Shown here in pieces: positions 10,736 to 22,336 of a stretch of 64,000 nt of DNA (position 1 is the stretch's first letter; each line of letters begins with the position of its first letter). A program made the translations under genes and the position numbers. Source of the DNA: Xestospongia bergquistia (lineage: Eukaryota > Porifera > Demospongiae > Haplosclerida > Petrosiidae); the NCBI GenBank assembly GCA_963965975.1, contig OZ014425.1, positions 3,795,501 to 3,859,500 of the forward strand. Reading direction: 5' to 3'. The notes below the pieces were generated by a model, which saw only the letters and a list, made by a program, of their open reading frames with translations, was not told where the DNA came from and made no database searches.

Positions 10736-13425
10736 TCACAAATGTAACATACTCATAATTGGTGGAGGCATATCAATCATGCAGTCTCTCTTCCAATCAT
10801 TGAGTAATTTTTTCTTGTCAAGTGTAGAAAACTGGAAAGATGTGCTTCTATCCAATGATGTTGCCTGAGTATTGCTCCTTTGACTATGTTGTCTTTCTCT
10901 CATCAGAGTTTCATGTTGATTGCTGTTAGACCTAGTTTTTTTCTGTCAACAAAATACATTAGTATATTATTTTGTTTAGTAATAATACGTTGAATATTAT
11001 TATACCTTAGATGCTAGACAATGACAGCATTTACGTACTACAGTCTGCTTAATCTGTATGACAAATTATGTGTATATTATTATATTATAATAGACTAATT
11101 GCTAAGTTTTACCTTTTCATTTCGTAATATATTAAGAAGCAAGATTAAAATTCCCTAGAGAAAATTGAGACTATATAGTTATATATGATTTGATGTTCAG
11201 GTTACTTGAGAACAAACGAAGATAACAAATAGCCATGCAAAGACTGTCATCTGAGTATTAACTAAAAATACACCAATCAACCATGTTACTCCAAGGAAAG
11301 GAATCAACGTCAAAGTTCCCAGAATGTTTTTTCTATTTACATTTTATATTTAGTGGTAAAATAAAGTATTGACTGCTCACTTAAAGACAACATAGCCGAT
11401 CTTCTTTTCTCTTTTGTCTTTCAAGGTTCTGGAATGATAGCGAATCAAAGCTCTCAATGACAAAATCAGAAAAATGGTGTTAACCTGTCACATACATAAT
11501 ATAATTGAAAATTATATATCCATTCATTAGTAGAACATACCAAAATAAATCCAATCATTGGTCCAACAAAAGCCCATACTGCTCCTCTCTTGTTTGGGTC
11601 TAACCAACAGCTATAGAAATTAAACAAACCATATAACAATGCATTATATTTACTAATCATACAATTTTCCATGTACTCCATAAGCATCATGTATCACACC
11701 AGCAGATATGGCAACAGGAACGACTGGTAGCCCTTGAAAAACATGCAAAGATCGTTAACAAATCTCATTGATATTTCTTACCCCATCCAATAATAAGGAA
11801 CAGATACCACCTTTTACTAATTTTTGAGGACACAATAACCAGCAATAAAAACAACACGATGCCTTCACATAACATCAATGAAAAAGTTGCAAGAAAAAGT
11901 AATAGAGAAAACCAGCTATAACAACACAACCAGCCTACAAACAAAATATTGTTATATCATTGTTAAAACAATTCATTGATAATTGCCTTTGAATGAGTGA
12001 CATTGATTAACTTATAAAAGAAGAGGTAGATGAGATATCCAGATAGGAGGGCTATACATAGATTGAAATGAATGAAAATTTGTACACCAGTCACCAATTC
12101 TTTTCTACATTATATATGATACAGAGTTAGAGTATTAATTAGGATAACATATACTTACCCAAGCATTAGAAGGAATACAATTGTGAGTATTAAACAAATA
12201 CTAGAAATTGACACTCAAATATATGAGAATATTTCAAGTGTTAGAGCTTCTTCTGGAGGGATATGTATGAATTAAGAGTTAAAATTCGTAATTGCCTGTT
12301 CAAGAACTCCATGAGCATCTACTAATACAACAAATGGTGTTAGATGACTTGCATTACACACAATAGTGTACTGTACTAGTGTCTTTAACAGAGCCACTAG
12401 ATCTCTTTGACACACTAATTATCTCAATGCCTTCATCAGATCAGTCACCTCTTCCATTGGGTCTATGTAGGACATTGACTTGTACTTTAGGCATCACAGT
12501 TTACACTATATACCCTGCTGTGTAGTTCCAGAAGACACATCTCGATGAGGTAATATTTGCATTTTCAAACTATTAAAGAATTAATTTATGAAGTAATTTA
12601 TTATTATAATAAGTCCATACTATTTTAGTTGTAAAATTCAGTTCAATTCCAAAAGGGCTGGCACACAACTTGTGAAGATATGACATTTAAACCAGCTTCA
12701 ACATTGCTAAAAATTAAGTCTTCAAACGTCTATTTTCCTATATAATACCGCGTATAGCATACCTTTTGGTTGTTGCTTCGAGAAAATCTCCACTGTTATT
12801 GAGTACACTATTAACAAATACAAATCCTGACCCTATAAAATAAATGATAGCTAGCTTGCATAGAATATATACTAACCATTGCCCTGATTTATAGGCTGGT
12901 TGTATTGTAGAGAGGCTTGAACAGCACCTTCCCTAGCACTGTTCACACACATTATGCATAATTAATCATTTGCGTGTACAAGTCATTAGGTAGTATCTAA
13001 ATTGCAATGTACCCTGGAGGTCCTGCAATAAGCATCATTTTGTACCTGGGATTTTTGGGTCATCTGAGGTTGACATCCAATATCTAAGATATCAAGGCAA
13101 CAGTCATAATATGTAAAACATGATTGTTCACAGCAACACCTAGGAAAACCACCAGATGCTTCTACACAGCAGTTCTCTAGTAAACAACAATGTCCTCCAC
13201 TTAATTGAAGGTCAGCTTTACAAGAACCTATAGAGAAAAGAAAGGGTATGATCATTATACTGATCATTAAGTGACTGTATGCTGTAGCTGAGAAGTCTAC
13301 AGTAGAAAATCTACTACGTACAGAACAATTTATAGATATACTCGTTGAAACTTACCTTGTGAATAGCAATTACGTAGTTTTAAAACAAAATACAGTACAC
13401 AAATTAGAAATCTAGCTAGCATCAT
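10736..13425 (-). pseudogene. Adhesion GPCR with somatomedin-B domain, apparently decayed
   Basis: Exon 1 (13425..13356) is a signal peptide. Exon 2 (13227..13013) is a somatomedin-B domain (CCCEQSCFTYYDCCLDI). GAIN-like pieces follow at 12938..12877 and 12832..12763. The GPS is near 12310-12550 (CVFWNYT, CNASHLTPFVVL). The 7TM exons are about 12240..12159 (TM1), 12104..11987, 11934..11782, 11732..11663, 11610..11541 (CWLDPNKRGAVWAFVGP), 11484..11381, 11332..11206, 11154..11113 (TM7), 11053..11006, and the tail 10942..10736. Signs of decay: a TGA where Trp is expected in the GPS (12443..12441), loss of frame just before CNASHLT, a TGA inside TM1 (12217..12215), and a one-base loss in the TM3 exon (153 bases where its phases need 154). 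The join from exon 2 to the GAIN piece is also out of frame, and two donors would have to be GC. Assembly error could explain one lesion, hardly all. Confidence 0.75.
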
Positions 13426-14297
13426 TTTCAGACAGATAAGCAACCAGCTACGTCTAAATTATTAAGGTGTGGCTAGTCTACGCCCATTGAGCTCGTACTG
13501 GAAACGCCCACGCACTTCAACGACTTTATGAGCTATTATAGTATAATAATGGCAAATGACTAAAATTAGAGTTTTCAGTCCTGCACAATAAAATAATGAA
13601 GCTATTATATTTATACTAAACAAAGACAACAATGCTTCATCTTTCAATACATAACTGAATTACTGAACTGTATGGCTTGCTACAGTACTAGAGTGCTAAA
13701 AATACGAGTACCTCAATGACCTTTCCACTGGATTTATTATTAATTGTAAATACTTATTTCAAAGTAAATTGATGTAGTTTTGGTCCTTAATACTATTTAT
13801 GATCAAATATTTCACTGTTAAGTCTATACAAGACGCTAGAGTCCCAAAAGTGTCATTTAACAGATTTTTAGTACAAATTAACAGCTAAAGCAACTTTATT
13901 TAACTTTTTCTATACACTACAATGCATTATAAACAAAGATATATAGACAAAACATGCACTGTTTCCATGTCATTAAATTTGGGCGTTTTAATTGGGCCTC
14001 CGCTTTTTCGTTATTCATAAGTTACAACTATAGCGTTTGCGTTAAAGTACATGCTCTTTAAGTCACACGTTTTCTGCATTTGTTTCCTAGTTGTTAGACA
14101 AAATAAAGAGGAGTCAAATATCAAAATGCATTTGGAACATTCATCACAATAGATTAATAACCATAGCACGTGTAAACATGCCCACTTGTTGTGGGTAATC
14201 ACTGATAACTATTCTCGTTATTGTCTTACAGTTAATCTTTTGTCGTTCATTCACTATAAATTGACAATGCAATATATCTTTACTATTCTAAGTCAGA
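13426..14297. other. Unit 1 upstream block, non-coding
   Basis: It starts beside GPCR exon 1 and runs to the lysine-rich gene. Blocks such as gatcaaatatttcactgttaa and tctatacaagacgctagagt recur in units 2 and 4, so the block belongs to the duplicated cassette. No coding signature. It contains a single-arm version (cctagttgttagacaaaata near 14087) of the sequence that forms a perfect hairpin in units 5 and 6. Confidence 0.6.
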
Positions 14298-15044
14298 ATG
14301 ACTTCATCTGGAGCAACAAATCTATTTTACCTCTCAATCTTCTTTTGCCTATTTGCTATTAAGTCAAATGCAATTGGTAAATTATAATGTATTTATTATT
14401 ATTCACTAATAGTTACCTTCTTTTATAGACTGTCATCCACCAAAAGGCTATGGAGTGGACCTAGATTTCTATAAAGATGATCAAAATTTTTGCAAAGATT
14501 TTCCAAACAATTTCTTTGCAACTGCAATCGTTGCAGTCAATGCAGAAAGAGCTGGCGATATTCCTAACAATTGTAAAGTGGAACTCCCCAAAATAATAGG
14601 TTTCAGTTGTAGACAAAGAGGAAGTAAAAAAAGGGCTAAATCACCAAAAAAAGAAAAAAGCCCAAAAAAAGATAAAACCAAAAAACCCAAAAAAGATAAG
14701 AGTAGAACAAAAGGAGATGGAACACTTGTTACAATTAATGTCATATATTTCTGTGATTCATGTACACAAGGTACATTAAATATACCACAACAGCTACCAA
14801 GAGGAGACAGATTAAACCTTCCCGGGGACTCAATGAATATAACCATTGGAGGAATGAGTTTCATGCATTATTTTAAGGAAAGAGGTTTCTTTGGATATTA
14901 CTGTGACTGTGAGCGCATTACTGAAGGAACACCTCAAGCCTCTTGTGGTAAGTGCATACCTATATATATATGTATAAATTGTGTTCTTGATAATGTAATT
15001 ATACTTGTCTCTTATGTATAGATTGTCCTGGAAATTGTCCTTAA
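14298..15044 (+). CDS. Secreted lysine-rich, cysteine-containing protein, copy 1
   Basis: Exons 14298..14376, 14429..14947 and 15022..15044 join in frame to 206 aa. Residues 1-26 (MTSSGATNLFYLSIFFCLF...) are a signal peptide. The mature N-terminal part (DCHPPKGYGVDLDFYKDDQ) is followed by a basic low-complexity tract with KSPKK/KKDK repeats (roughly residues 95-120), then a Cys-containing region (IYFCDSCTQG, GFFGYYCDCERI) and a tail CDCPGNCP encoded partly by the tiny last exon. I do not recognise the family. The KSPKK tract resembles histone-H1 tails or matrix/biomineral proteins only in composition. Copy 2 at 27743..28489 is intact, and copies at 34253 and 39132 are broken. Confidence 0.7.
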
Positions 15045-15424
15045 CACGCACTATTACTGTGACATTATTATACTTTGATAATTGTTATCTAATGTTACTT
15101 TAAATGATGTAAATAACAATGAATTAATAATCAATCAAATCTGTATTATTACTATTTGTTTTGTTACTTATTTTTGCTCATGATTATTGCTGGACAACAA
15201 GACATATGCAATAATAAAACAGTAGGTATATGGCAATTACTTGGCTTGCAGTGATCGTAAGATGTATAGTAAACATAGTAAACAGAAATACTGTGCACTA
15301 GTCTGGGACTGCTGACCCTTCGCTATGTTAGTACAATAGTTCTCTTAGAAAACTAATTATGTAGGGAGGTTCACATGGGGAGGAGCAGCACGTGGAATGA
15401 GGAACTTTAGAGTCGCCACTTGAA
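15045..15424. promoter_or_regulatory. Space between lysine-rich gene and HYKK copy 1; likely kinase promoter
   Basis: This block is conserved in units 2 and 3 directly upstream of the kinase start (gctggacaacaagacatatg, caattacttggcttgcagtg). Conservation in all three intact kinase copies fits a promoter carried along by duplication, but recent duplication alone also explains it. No named element is seen. Confidence 0.4.
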
Positions 15425-16816
15425 ATGTCTTCATGTATACGCCCACCACCTCTTTCTACTAAAGGCATTGTCAATCTTATCAGGGATAATTTTTCGTTCA
15501 TACATATTATAGAAGACTCCATTAAAGAATTAGAAAGTTATTATGATCGTAACTACTATTTTCGTGGCGAATTGTCTCCTTCAGAGAGTACTGTAATTCC
15601 TGTTCCATCGAGACAAAGGGTACACGTTGTATCCAACAATGAGTATGTACTGAAGATATTAAATCAACGAGATTCATCAAAACCAGACACTGTTAAAGTT
15701 TTAACAGAAATGAAAAAATATTTGTACACCAAAGGACTCAATGTACCTTTTCCTATCCTATCATTACAAGGGTCAGAAATAGTTACAATGACAGAACAGA
15801 CACTGTCAAGTTATAAAGAAACTTGTACTAGTAGCACAGTAAAACAACTTGAAAATGGATCTATTCCTAGCAACCCTGGGCAATATTGTATTCATATTTT
15901 GACATACATTCCAGGAGAAACATTTCATGATGTTCCTCAAAGTCCTCAACTGATGTTTAAGCTAGGAGAATACATTGGTTGGTTACATACAGACTTAAAG
16001 GTAGTGTAATATAATCTTGAACAAAACTAACTATATAAATTATCAAGCTTTGTTTTGATTCAGTGTCAATGTTTTTTGTGTATTTTTAGGATTTTTCTCA
16101 TCTTGCTGTAAAGTTTACTGAATGGGACTTAAAATACTTACTCACATTGCGTGAACGGGTTCCTAAGGCCATCAAAGACCCTGCGAAATTTCAAATTATT
16201 ACTAGAATTCTCGATATCTTTGAAGAGCATGTTCAGCCTAAAATACCCACACTGCAGTATGGCATTATTCATAATGACATTAACGATTTGAATATAATTG
16301 TTGCTGAGAACAAGGGAGAGGTTGAAATTAATGGTTTCATTGATTACAGTGACTGTGTTTTTACTCCTGTTGTCTTTGATCTTGGCATTGCAATGGCCTA
16401 TGCTATGCTAGAGACACCCAATCCAATTGAAGCTGTAGTTCCTTTATTGGCAGGATACCAATCTATCTTTACATTGTCTCAAATCGAGGTAGATTTGTTG
16501 TACTATATTGTGTTGGGAAAACTAGCACAGTCCTGCATTAATGGTATTTAAATTGTATTGAACATTATATGTGCACAAAATGTGCAAAATTACAATTTGA
16601 AAATGGAAATAGTCAAATGTCTTTGTACTCATTATCTATCATTGATGTGTTTTTTTAGGTGAATACACATACCAACTTGAGCCTACAAATCAATATTTAC
16701 TTAGTTCAGTTCAACTAGCCTGGATTACATTGCAAGAGATGCTTTCTAAAGGTAAAGAAGAATGCGACCATGTTTGGGGTCAAACAAAAGGGAAAACCCT
16801 GGATTATTATAAATAA
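15425..16816 (+). CDS. HYKK: Hydroxylysine kinase-like (APH family), copy 1
   Basis: Exons 15425..16000, 16090..16543 and 16659..16816 give 395 aa, close to the family's usual length. The protein has the aminoglycoside-phosphotransferase fold: N-lobe NEYVLKILNQRD with the ATP-binding Lys, hinge-like ILTYIPGETF, catalytic loop IIHNDINDLNIIV (family HGDxNxxN) and metal-binding GFIDYSDC followed by FDLGIAMAYAM. The C-terminal exon gives EYTYQLEPTNQYLL. In vertebrates HYKK phosphorylates 5-hydroxy-L-lysine with GTP, in breakdown of collagen-derived hydroxylysine. Relative to copies 2 and 3, nine bases are absent near the start of exon 2 (SHLAVKF against SHPAVRS-REF), in frame. Its stop is 84 bases from the stop of the convergent Mrr-like gene. 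Confidence 0.85.
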
Positions 16817-16900
16817 ATTTTACTTTACAACCTTTTACTAACAATAACTTTGACATTATTCATTTGTATTCCAATAATCTGTCCCAATGGACATTAGTCC

Positions 16901-17950
16901 TCAAGTTCTTATTGTATTATTGTTAATGTAATGAAGATTTATCCTGCTTTGGTTTCCTTTTAAATAAGTAACTATTCTAACACTTGGTATAATATCTTGG
17001 ACTATACTGTTCAGTAAAAAATAAGATATATATCCTTCCAAGCTTTCAGCGGTGTTAGGAGGATTGGTGTCAGTTGGAATGTCTGGTAAACGACTACTGC
17101 TTAGTACTTCAGTGTTACAAGACTTAACAAATTTGTTGGATTGTATTGAACACAGTATAATTGGTAGTTGAGAAGACAAACATACTCTGATTGATCCTAG
17201 CGTAAATCTACAAAAGAGACATGTCATGTGTTAATAATCACATGATATACTTCCCACTAAATTAAACTATTATTAATAAACTATGTATTGTTGATTTAGA
17301 AAAGTTTTATATTTTGTAGATTGATGCTACAAAATAACTAAAACTTGTTACACAATATACAAAATGTTAACATTAAACTGTTCATACCTTTTATAAGATA
17401 TTAGGAGTTGATTTGTGGCAACAATCTATAAGTATAATAGAATTGGCTTTGTGAGAGCTGGTCTTGTTTATAGAAAGATACAATTTATTAAAATGAAGTT
17501 CTTACCCTGATTGACTAACCACCATGCCTAAAATAGGTGGGTCTTGTCTTCTATACCTTGTCAAAACAGCTTCCATTTCTCTCACATAAGATGGTGTTGA
17601 TCTCACATTGTGATATTTACATTGACCTAATAAATAAAACTAAACTACGCACTAAGTCTGTTTGGTATACAATATTCAATAATACTATCACAGCCTAAGT
17701 AATCATGATAGCATCTACTTAATACAGTTATAATTTTAGTATTTATTTTAATTTTAATAAATAACTATTGTTATAGTACTTTTTGTTATAGTTCATTATA
17801 TACATACCAACTAGTGGGACTTCTTTATTTGACAAAATCCAGTGACCCCAAAAGTTTTTTCCTTTGTCACTTACTTTACCACAATGTTCTATATTAAAGG
17901 AGTATGATCTTGATGCAGCTATTGTCAACAGTTCATATGACAGTCCTTTA
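16901..17950 (-). pseudogene. Mrr/RRG7-like PD-(D/E)xK nuclease, copy 1, start codon lost
   Basis: Exons are about 17950..17808, 17626..17506 and 17207..16901. The fold signature is present: GKVSDKGKNFWGHW (the D-x-G-x-W strand), then VGQCKY (Q-x-K as the catalytic (D/E/Q)xK), then VREMEAVL and GMVVSQSGF. Exon 3 ends with TAG/TGA-flanked HYINNNTIRT. Compared with copy 2, about 20 bases containing the ATG and next codons are missing, and no in-frame ATG precedes the domain before a stop. It is either dead or starts in an unseen exon. The body of the gene is otherwise open. Family reasoning: restriction-endonuclease-like proteins of this type occur in bacteria (Mrr) and fungal mitochondria (RRG7). 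Confidence 0.6.
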
Positions 17951-18397
17951 GTACACGAGGTATACCGAAGTATTCTAATTAGTATTAAATATTGATGTTA
18001 ATAATTATTTTGAGTTTATAATAAATATACACGTGGATACATGAGGTCGACCAGGATAGCAATTGAGGAAGTAAAATTTAAGTTAGTAACATGTTCTTTA
18101 TATATTTTTGTAAGCAGTTCTGACTCTTCTAGCTCATGAGCCATATAATTTTTAAAATATTATTGTTACACAATAGGCATAATTTTTATTATCCCAAATA
18201 TTGTATATAAATACAGTAATATTATGACAAATTAAATAAACTTAAGTCTTGATTATATCTTTAATATTCTCTCCTGACTTTATTGTCATATCAACCAATC
18301 ACAAATATGGAGGACGCCAACACCAAAATCTTCTATGTCTGGATTAATGCTAAATGATATAAAAAATTGGACAGTCTATATATAGACTGTGCTGACT
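17951..18397. other. Unit 1 spacer, non-coding
   Basis: Repeated in every unit between the nuclease 5' end and the inhibitor-gene 3' end (for example gcagttctgactcttctagc and tatcaaccaatcacaaatatgg). The latter is CCAAT-like (aaccaatcac). Some of this must be 5' flank of the nuclease gene. Confidence 0.5.
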
Positions 18398-18492
18398 CAT
18401 CTTACATTGTGATATCTCTTTTATAGACTTTATGCACACAGTATCCCCATTTTTTAAGTATTCTATTATCACTACAGCTATTATTACCGCTA
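18398..18492 (-). pseudogene. 3' stub of the VWC/TIL/Kunitz inhibitor gene (unit 1)
   Basis: It matches the last exon of the inhibitor genes in units 4-6 (- strand ...LKKWGYCVHKVYKR... before a TGA) and ends abruptly where GPCR-exon-1-like sequence begins at about 18510. Only the last 30 or so codons remain, so it cannot be functional alone. The same breakpoint is seen in units 2 and 3. Confidence 0.75.
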
Positions 18493-18509
18493 TAAATAAT
18501 TTATAGAAA

Positions 18510-18715
18510 CTTGTCTTATGAATAGCAATTAAGTAGTTTTACAACAAAACACAGTACACAAATTAGTAATCTAGCTACCTTCATTGTCAGACAGATAAGT
18601 AATCAGCTACGTCTAAAAAAGCAAAAACAAAATTGTTGAGGTGTGGCTAGTCAATCCGTGATTGGAAACACCCACGCACGTCAACACCTAAATGTGTTGA
18701 TCATAATGTAATAAC
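18510..18715 (-). pseudogene. Remnant of GPCR exon 1 and its upstream flank (unit 2)
   Basis: Closely similar to 13351-13510: tagcaattaagtagttttac, then gtacacaaattagtaatcta, then gacagataagtaatcagcta, then ggtgtggctagtcaa. The ATG pair of the signal exon is altered (catcat became cttcat on the + strand), leaving one ATG, and no other receptor exon follows. Confidence 0.7.
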
Positions 18716-19834
18716 TGGCTAAAATTAGAGATTTCAATTCTGCACAATAAAATAATGATGCTATTATACTTAACTATAAAATGCTAAACAAACACAACAA
18801 TGCTTCATCTTTCAATACATAACTGAATTACTGAGCTGTAACAAGTTACTCGAGTGCTAAAAATATGAGTAACTCAATGACCTTTCCACTGGATTCATTA
18901 TTAAGTGTAAATACTTATTTCAAAGTAAATTAATGTAGTTTGTTCCTTAATATTATTTATGATCAAATATTTCACTGTTAAGTCTATACAAGACGCTAGA
19001 GTCCCAAAAGTGTCATTCAACAGGTTTTTAGTACAAATTAACAGTTAAAGGAACTTTATTTAACTTTTTCTATACATTATAATGCATTACAAACGAAAAT
19101 ATATAGACAAAACATGTACTGTTTCCACATCTGTAAATTTGGTTGTTGTAATTATGCCTCGGCCTTTCTACTATTCATAAGTTACGATGCTAATAATATT
19201 TGTTTTTAAGGACATGCTCTTTAAGTCACATAGACAACACATACACTGTTTCCACACATGCACTTATTTAAATTAGGGCATTGTTGTAATTACCCCTCCG
19301 CCTTTCTACTATTCATAAGTTACAACGATAATAGTGTTTGTGTTAAAGTACTTTAAGTCACATGTTTTGTGCATTTATCTCCTTTATAAATTGTGTTCTT
19401 GATAATGTAATTATACTTGTCTCTTATCCTGGAAATTGTCCTTAACATGCACTATTACTTTGATATTATTATACTTTGATAATTGTTATCTAATGTTACT
19501 TTAAATGATGTAAATAACAATAAATTAATAATCAATCAAATCTGTGTTATTACTATTTGTTTTGTTACTAATTTTTGCTCATGATTATTGCTGGACAACA
19601 AGACATATGCAATAATAAAACAGTAGGTATATGGCAATTACTTGGCTTGCAGTGATCATAAGACGTATAGTAAATAGTGCACTAGTCGGGGTAGTCTGGG
19701 ATTGCTGACTCTTCGCTATGTTTACACTGTACAGTAGTTCCCTTCGAAACGTCCATGCTGAGAAAACTATTTATATTAGGATTAGGTTCAGATGAGGAGG
19801 AGCTTATAGTCACCACGTGGAATAAGGAGTCGCC
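18716..19834. other. Unit 2 upstream block with traces of the lysine-rich gene
   Basis: Homologous to 13550-15424, but the lysine-rich gene itself is deleted; only its last-intron/last-exon region survives around 19395-19446 (cctggaaattgtccttaa). A block of about 130 bases (tctactattcataagttac ...) is present twice in tandem here, near 19165 and 19305. The kinase promoter block follows at about 19570-19830. Confidence 0.6.
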
Positions 19835-21235
19835 ATGTCTTCATTTATACGGCCACCACCTCTTTCCACTAAAGGCATTGTCAATCTCATCAAGGATTGT
19901 TTTTCGTTCATACATATTATAGAAGACTCCATTAAAGAATTAGTTAGTTATGATGATCGTAACTACTATTTTCGTGGCGAATTGTCTCCATCAGAAAGTA
20001 CTGTAATTCCTGTTCCATCTAGACAAAGGGTACACGTTGTATCCAACAATGAGTATGTACTGAAGATATTAAATCAACGAGATTCATCAAAGTCAGACAC
20101 TGTTGAGTTTTTAACAGAGATGAAAAAATATTTGTACACCAAAGGATTCAACGTACCTTTTCCTATCCTATCATTACAAGGGTCAGAAATAGTTACAATG
20201 ACTGAACAGACACTGTCAAGTTATAAAGAAACTTGTACTAGTAGCACAGTAAAACAACTTGAAAATGGATCTATTCCTAGCAACCCTGAGCAATATTGTA
20301 TTCGTATTTTGACATACATTCCAGGAGACATGTTTTATGATGTTCCTCAAACTCCTCAACTGATGTTTAAGCTAGGAGAATACATTGGTTGGTTACATAC
20401 AGACTTAAAGGTAGTGTAGTATAATCTTGAACAAAACTAACTATATAAATTATCAAGCTTTGTTTTGATTCAGTGTCAATGTTTTTTGTGTATTTTTAGG
20501 ATTTTTCTCATCCTGCTGTAAGATCTAGGGAGTTTACTGAATGGGACTTAAAATACTTACTCACATTGCGTGAACGGGTTCCTAAGGCCATCAAAGACCC
20601 TGCAAAATTTCAAATTATTACCAGAATTCTCGATATCTTTGAAGAGCATGTTCAGCCTAAAATACCCACACTGCAGTATGGCATTATTCATAATGACATT
20701 AACGATTTGAATATAATTGTTGCTGAGAACAAGGGAGAGGTTGAAATTAATGGTTTCATTGATTACAGTGACTGTGTTTTTACTCCTGTTGTCTTTGATC
20801 TTGGCATTGCAATGGCCTATGCTATGCTAGAGACACCCAATCCAATTGAAGCTGTAGTTCCTTTATTGGCAGGATACCAATCTATCTTAACTATGTCTGA
20901 AATTGAGGTAGATTTGTTGTACTATATTGTGTTGGGAAGACTAGCACAGTCCTGCATTAATGGTATGTAAATAGCATTGAACATTATATGTGTACAAAAT
21001 GTGCAAAATTACAATTTGAAAATGGAAATAGTCAAATGTCTTTGTACTCATTATCTATCATTGATGTGTTTTTTTAGGTGAATACACATACCAACTTGAG
21101 CCTACAAATCAATATTTACTCAATTCAGTTCGACCAGCCTGGATTACACTGCAAGAGATACTTTCTAAAGGTAAAGAAGAATGCAACCGTGTTTGGGCTC
21201 AAGCAAAAGGGAAAACCCTGGATTATTATAAATAA
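19835..21235 (+). CDS. HYKK: Hydroxylysine kinase-like (APH family), copy 2
   Basis: Exons 19835..20410, 20500..20962 and 21078..21235 give 398 aa with no break. All family motifs are kept: NEYVLKILNQRD, catalytic HNDINDLN, metal-site FIDYSDC and the C-terminal EYTYQLEPTNQYLL. Differences from copy 1 are scattered substitutions (for example SFIRPPP, TVEFLTEMKK, GDMFYDVPQT) and the nine-base segment absent from copy 1. The introns are nearly identical to those of copies 1 and 3. It is the partner of the only fully intact nuclease copy, tail-to-tail 84 bases away, so this pair is the best functional representative of the cassette. Confidence 0.85.
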
Positions 21236-21319
21236 ATTTTACTTTACAACCTTTTACTAACAATAATTTTGACATTATTCATTTGTATTCCAATAATCTG
21301 TCCCAATGGACATTAGTCC

Positions 21320-22336
21320 TCAAGTTCTTATTGTATTATTGTTAATGTAATGAAGATTTATCCTGCTTTGGTTTCCTTTTAAACAAGTAACTATTCTAAC
21401 ACTTGGTATAATATCTTGGACTATACTGTTCAGTAAAAAATAAGATATATATCCTTCCAAGCTTTCAGCTGTGTTAGGAGGATTGTTGTCAGCTAGAATG
21501 TCTGGTAAACGACTACTGCTTAGTACTTCAGTGTTACAAGACTTAACAAATTTGTTGGATTGTATTGAACACAGTATAATTGGTAGTTGAGAGGACAAAC
21601 ATGCTCTGATTGATCCTAGTGTAAATCTATAAAAGAGACATGTCATGTGTTAATAATCACATGATACACTTCCCACATTTTGTAGATTGATGCCACAAAA
21701 CAACTAAAACTTGTTACACAATAGACATAATGTTAGTATTAAACTGTTCATACCTTTTATAAGATATTAGGAGTTGATTTGTGGCAACAATCTATAAGTA
21801 TAATAGAATTGACTTTGTGAGAGCTGGTCTTGTTTATAGAAAGACACATTAAATGAAGCTCTTACCCTGATTGACTAACCACCATGCCTAAAATAGGTGG
21901 GTCTTGTCTTCTATACCTTGTCAAAACAGCTTCCATTTCTCTCACATAAGATGGTGTTGATCTCACATTGTGATATTTACATTGACCTAATAAATAAAAC
22001 TAAACTACACACTAAGTCTGTTTGGTATATAATATTCAATAATACTGTCACAACCTAAGTAATCATGATAGCATCTACTTATTATAAAAATAATAACAGT
22101 TATAATTATAGTATTTATTACAATTTAAATAAATAACTATTGTTATAGTACTTTTTGTTATAGTTCATTATATACATACCAACTAGTGGGACTTCTTTAT
22201 TTGACAAAATCCAGTGACCCCAAAAGTCTTTTCCTTTATCACCTACTTTACCACAATGTTCTATATTAAAGGAGTAAGATCTTAATACAGCTATTGTCAA
22301 CAGTTCATATGATAGTCCTTTGGCATATGTAGACAT
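21320..22336 (-). CDS. Mrr/RRG7-like PD-(D/E)xK nuclease, copy 2 (intact)
   Basis: Exons 22336..22180, 21986..21866 and 21626..21320 join exactly in frame to 194 aa starting MSTYAKGLSYELL. The small protein is essentially one nuclease domain: helix (GLSYELLTIAVLRSYSF), GKVGDKGKDFWGHW with the core Asp, VPLVGQCKY where QCK is the (D/E/Q)xK catalytic motif, VREMEAVLTRY helix, and GMVVSQSGF then LSSQLPIILCSI. This is the order seen in the Mrr catalytic family and in fungal RRG7, a mitochondrial protein. No clear targeting peptide is visible. A possible extra exon between exons 2 and 3 (KR..ISYK frame) was rejected because the direct join restores the conserved S-G-F. Role unknown in animals; likely nucleic-acid cleavage or binding. 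Confidence 0.65.

Noticed and set aside
14481-14864. Long - strand frame opposite the lysine-rich gene (also at 27926..28309)
   Set aside because: It is the antisense shadow of the lysine tract (runs of Phe/Leu), with the same extent in both copies only because the gene is conserved.
21740-21820. An extra nuclease exon encoding ATNQLLISYK
   Set aside because: Its upstream phase does not fit, while the direct join of exons 2 and 3 gives the conserved S-G-F segment in frame.
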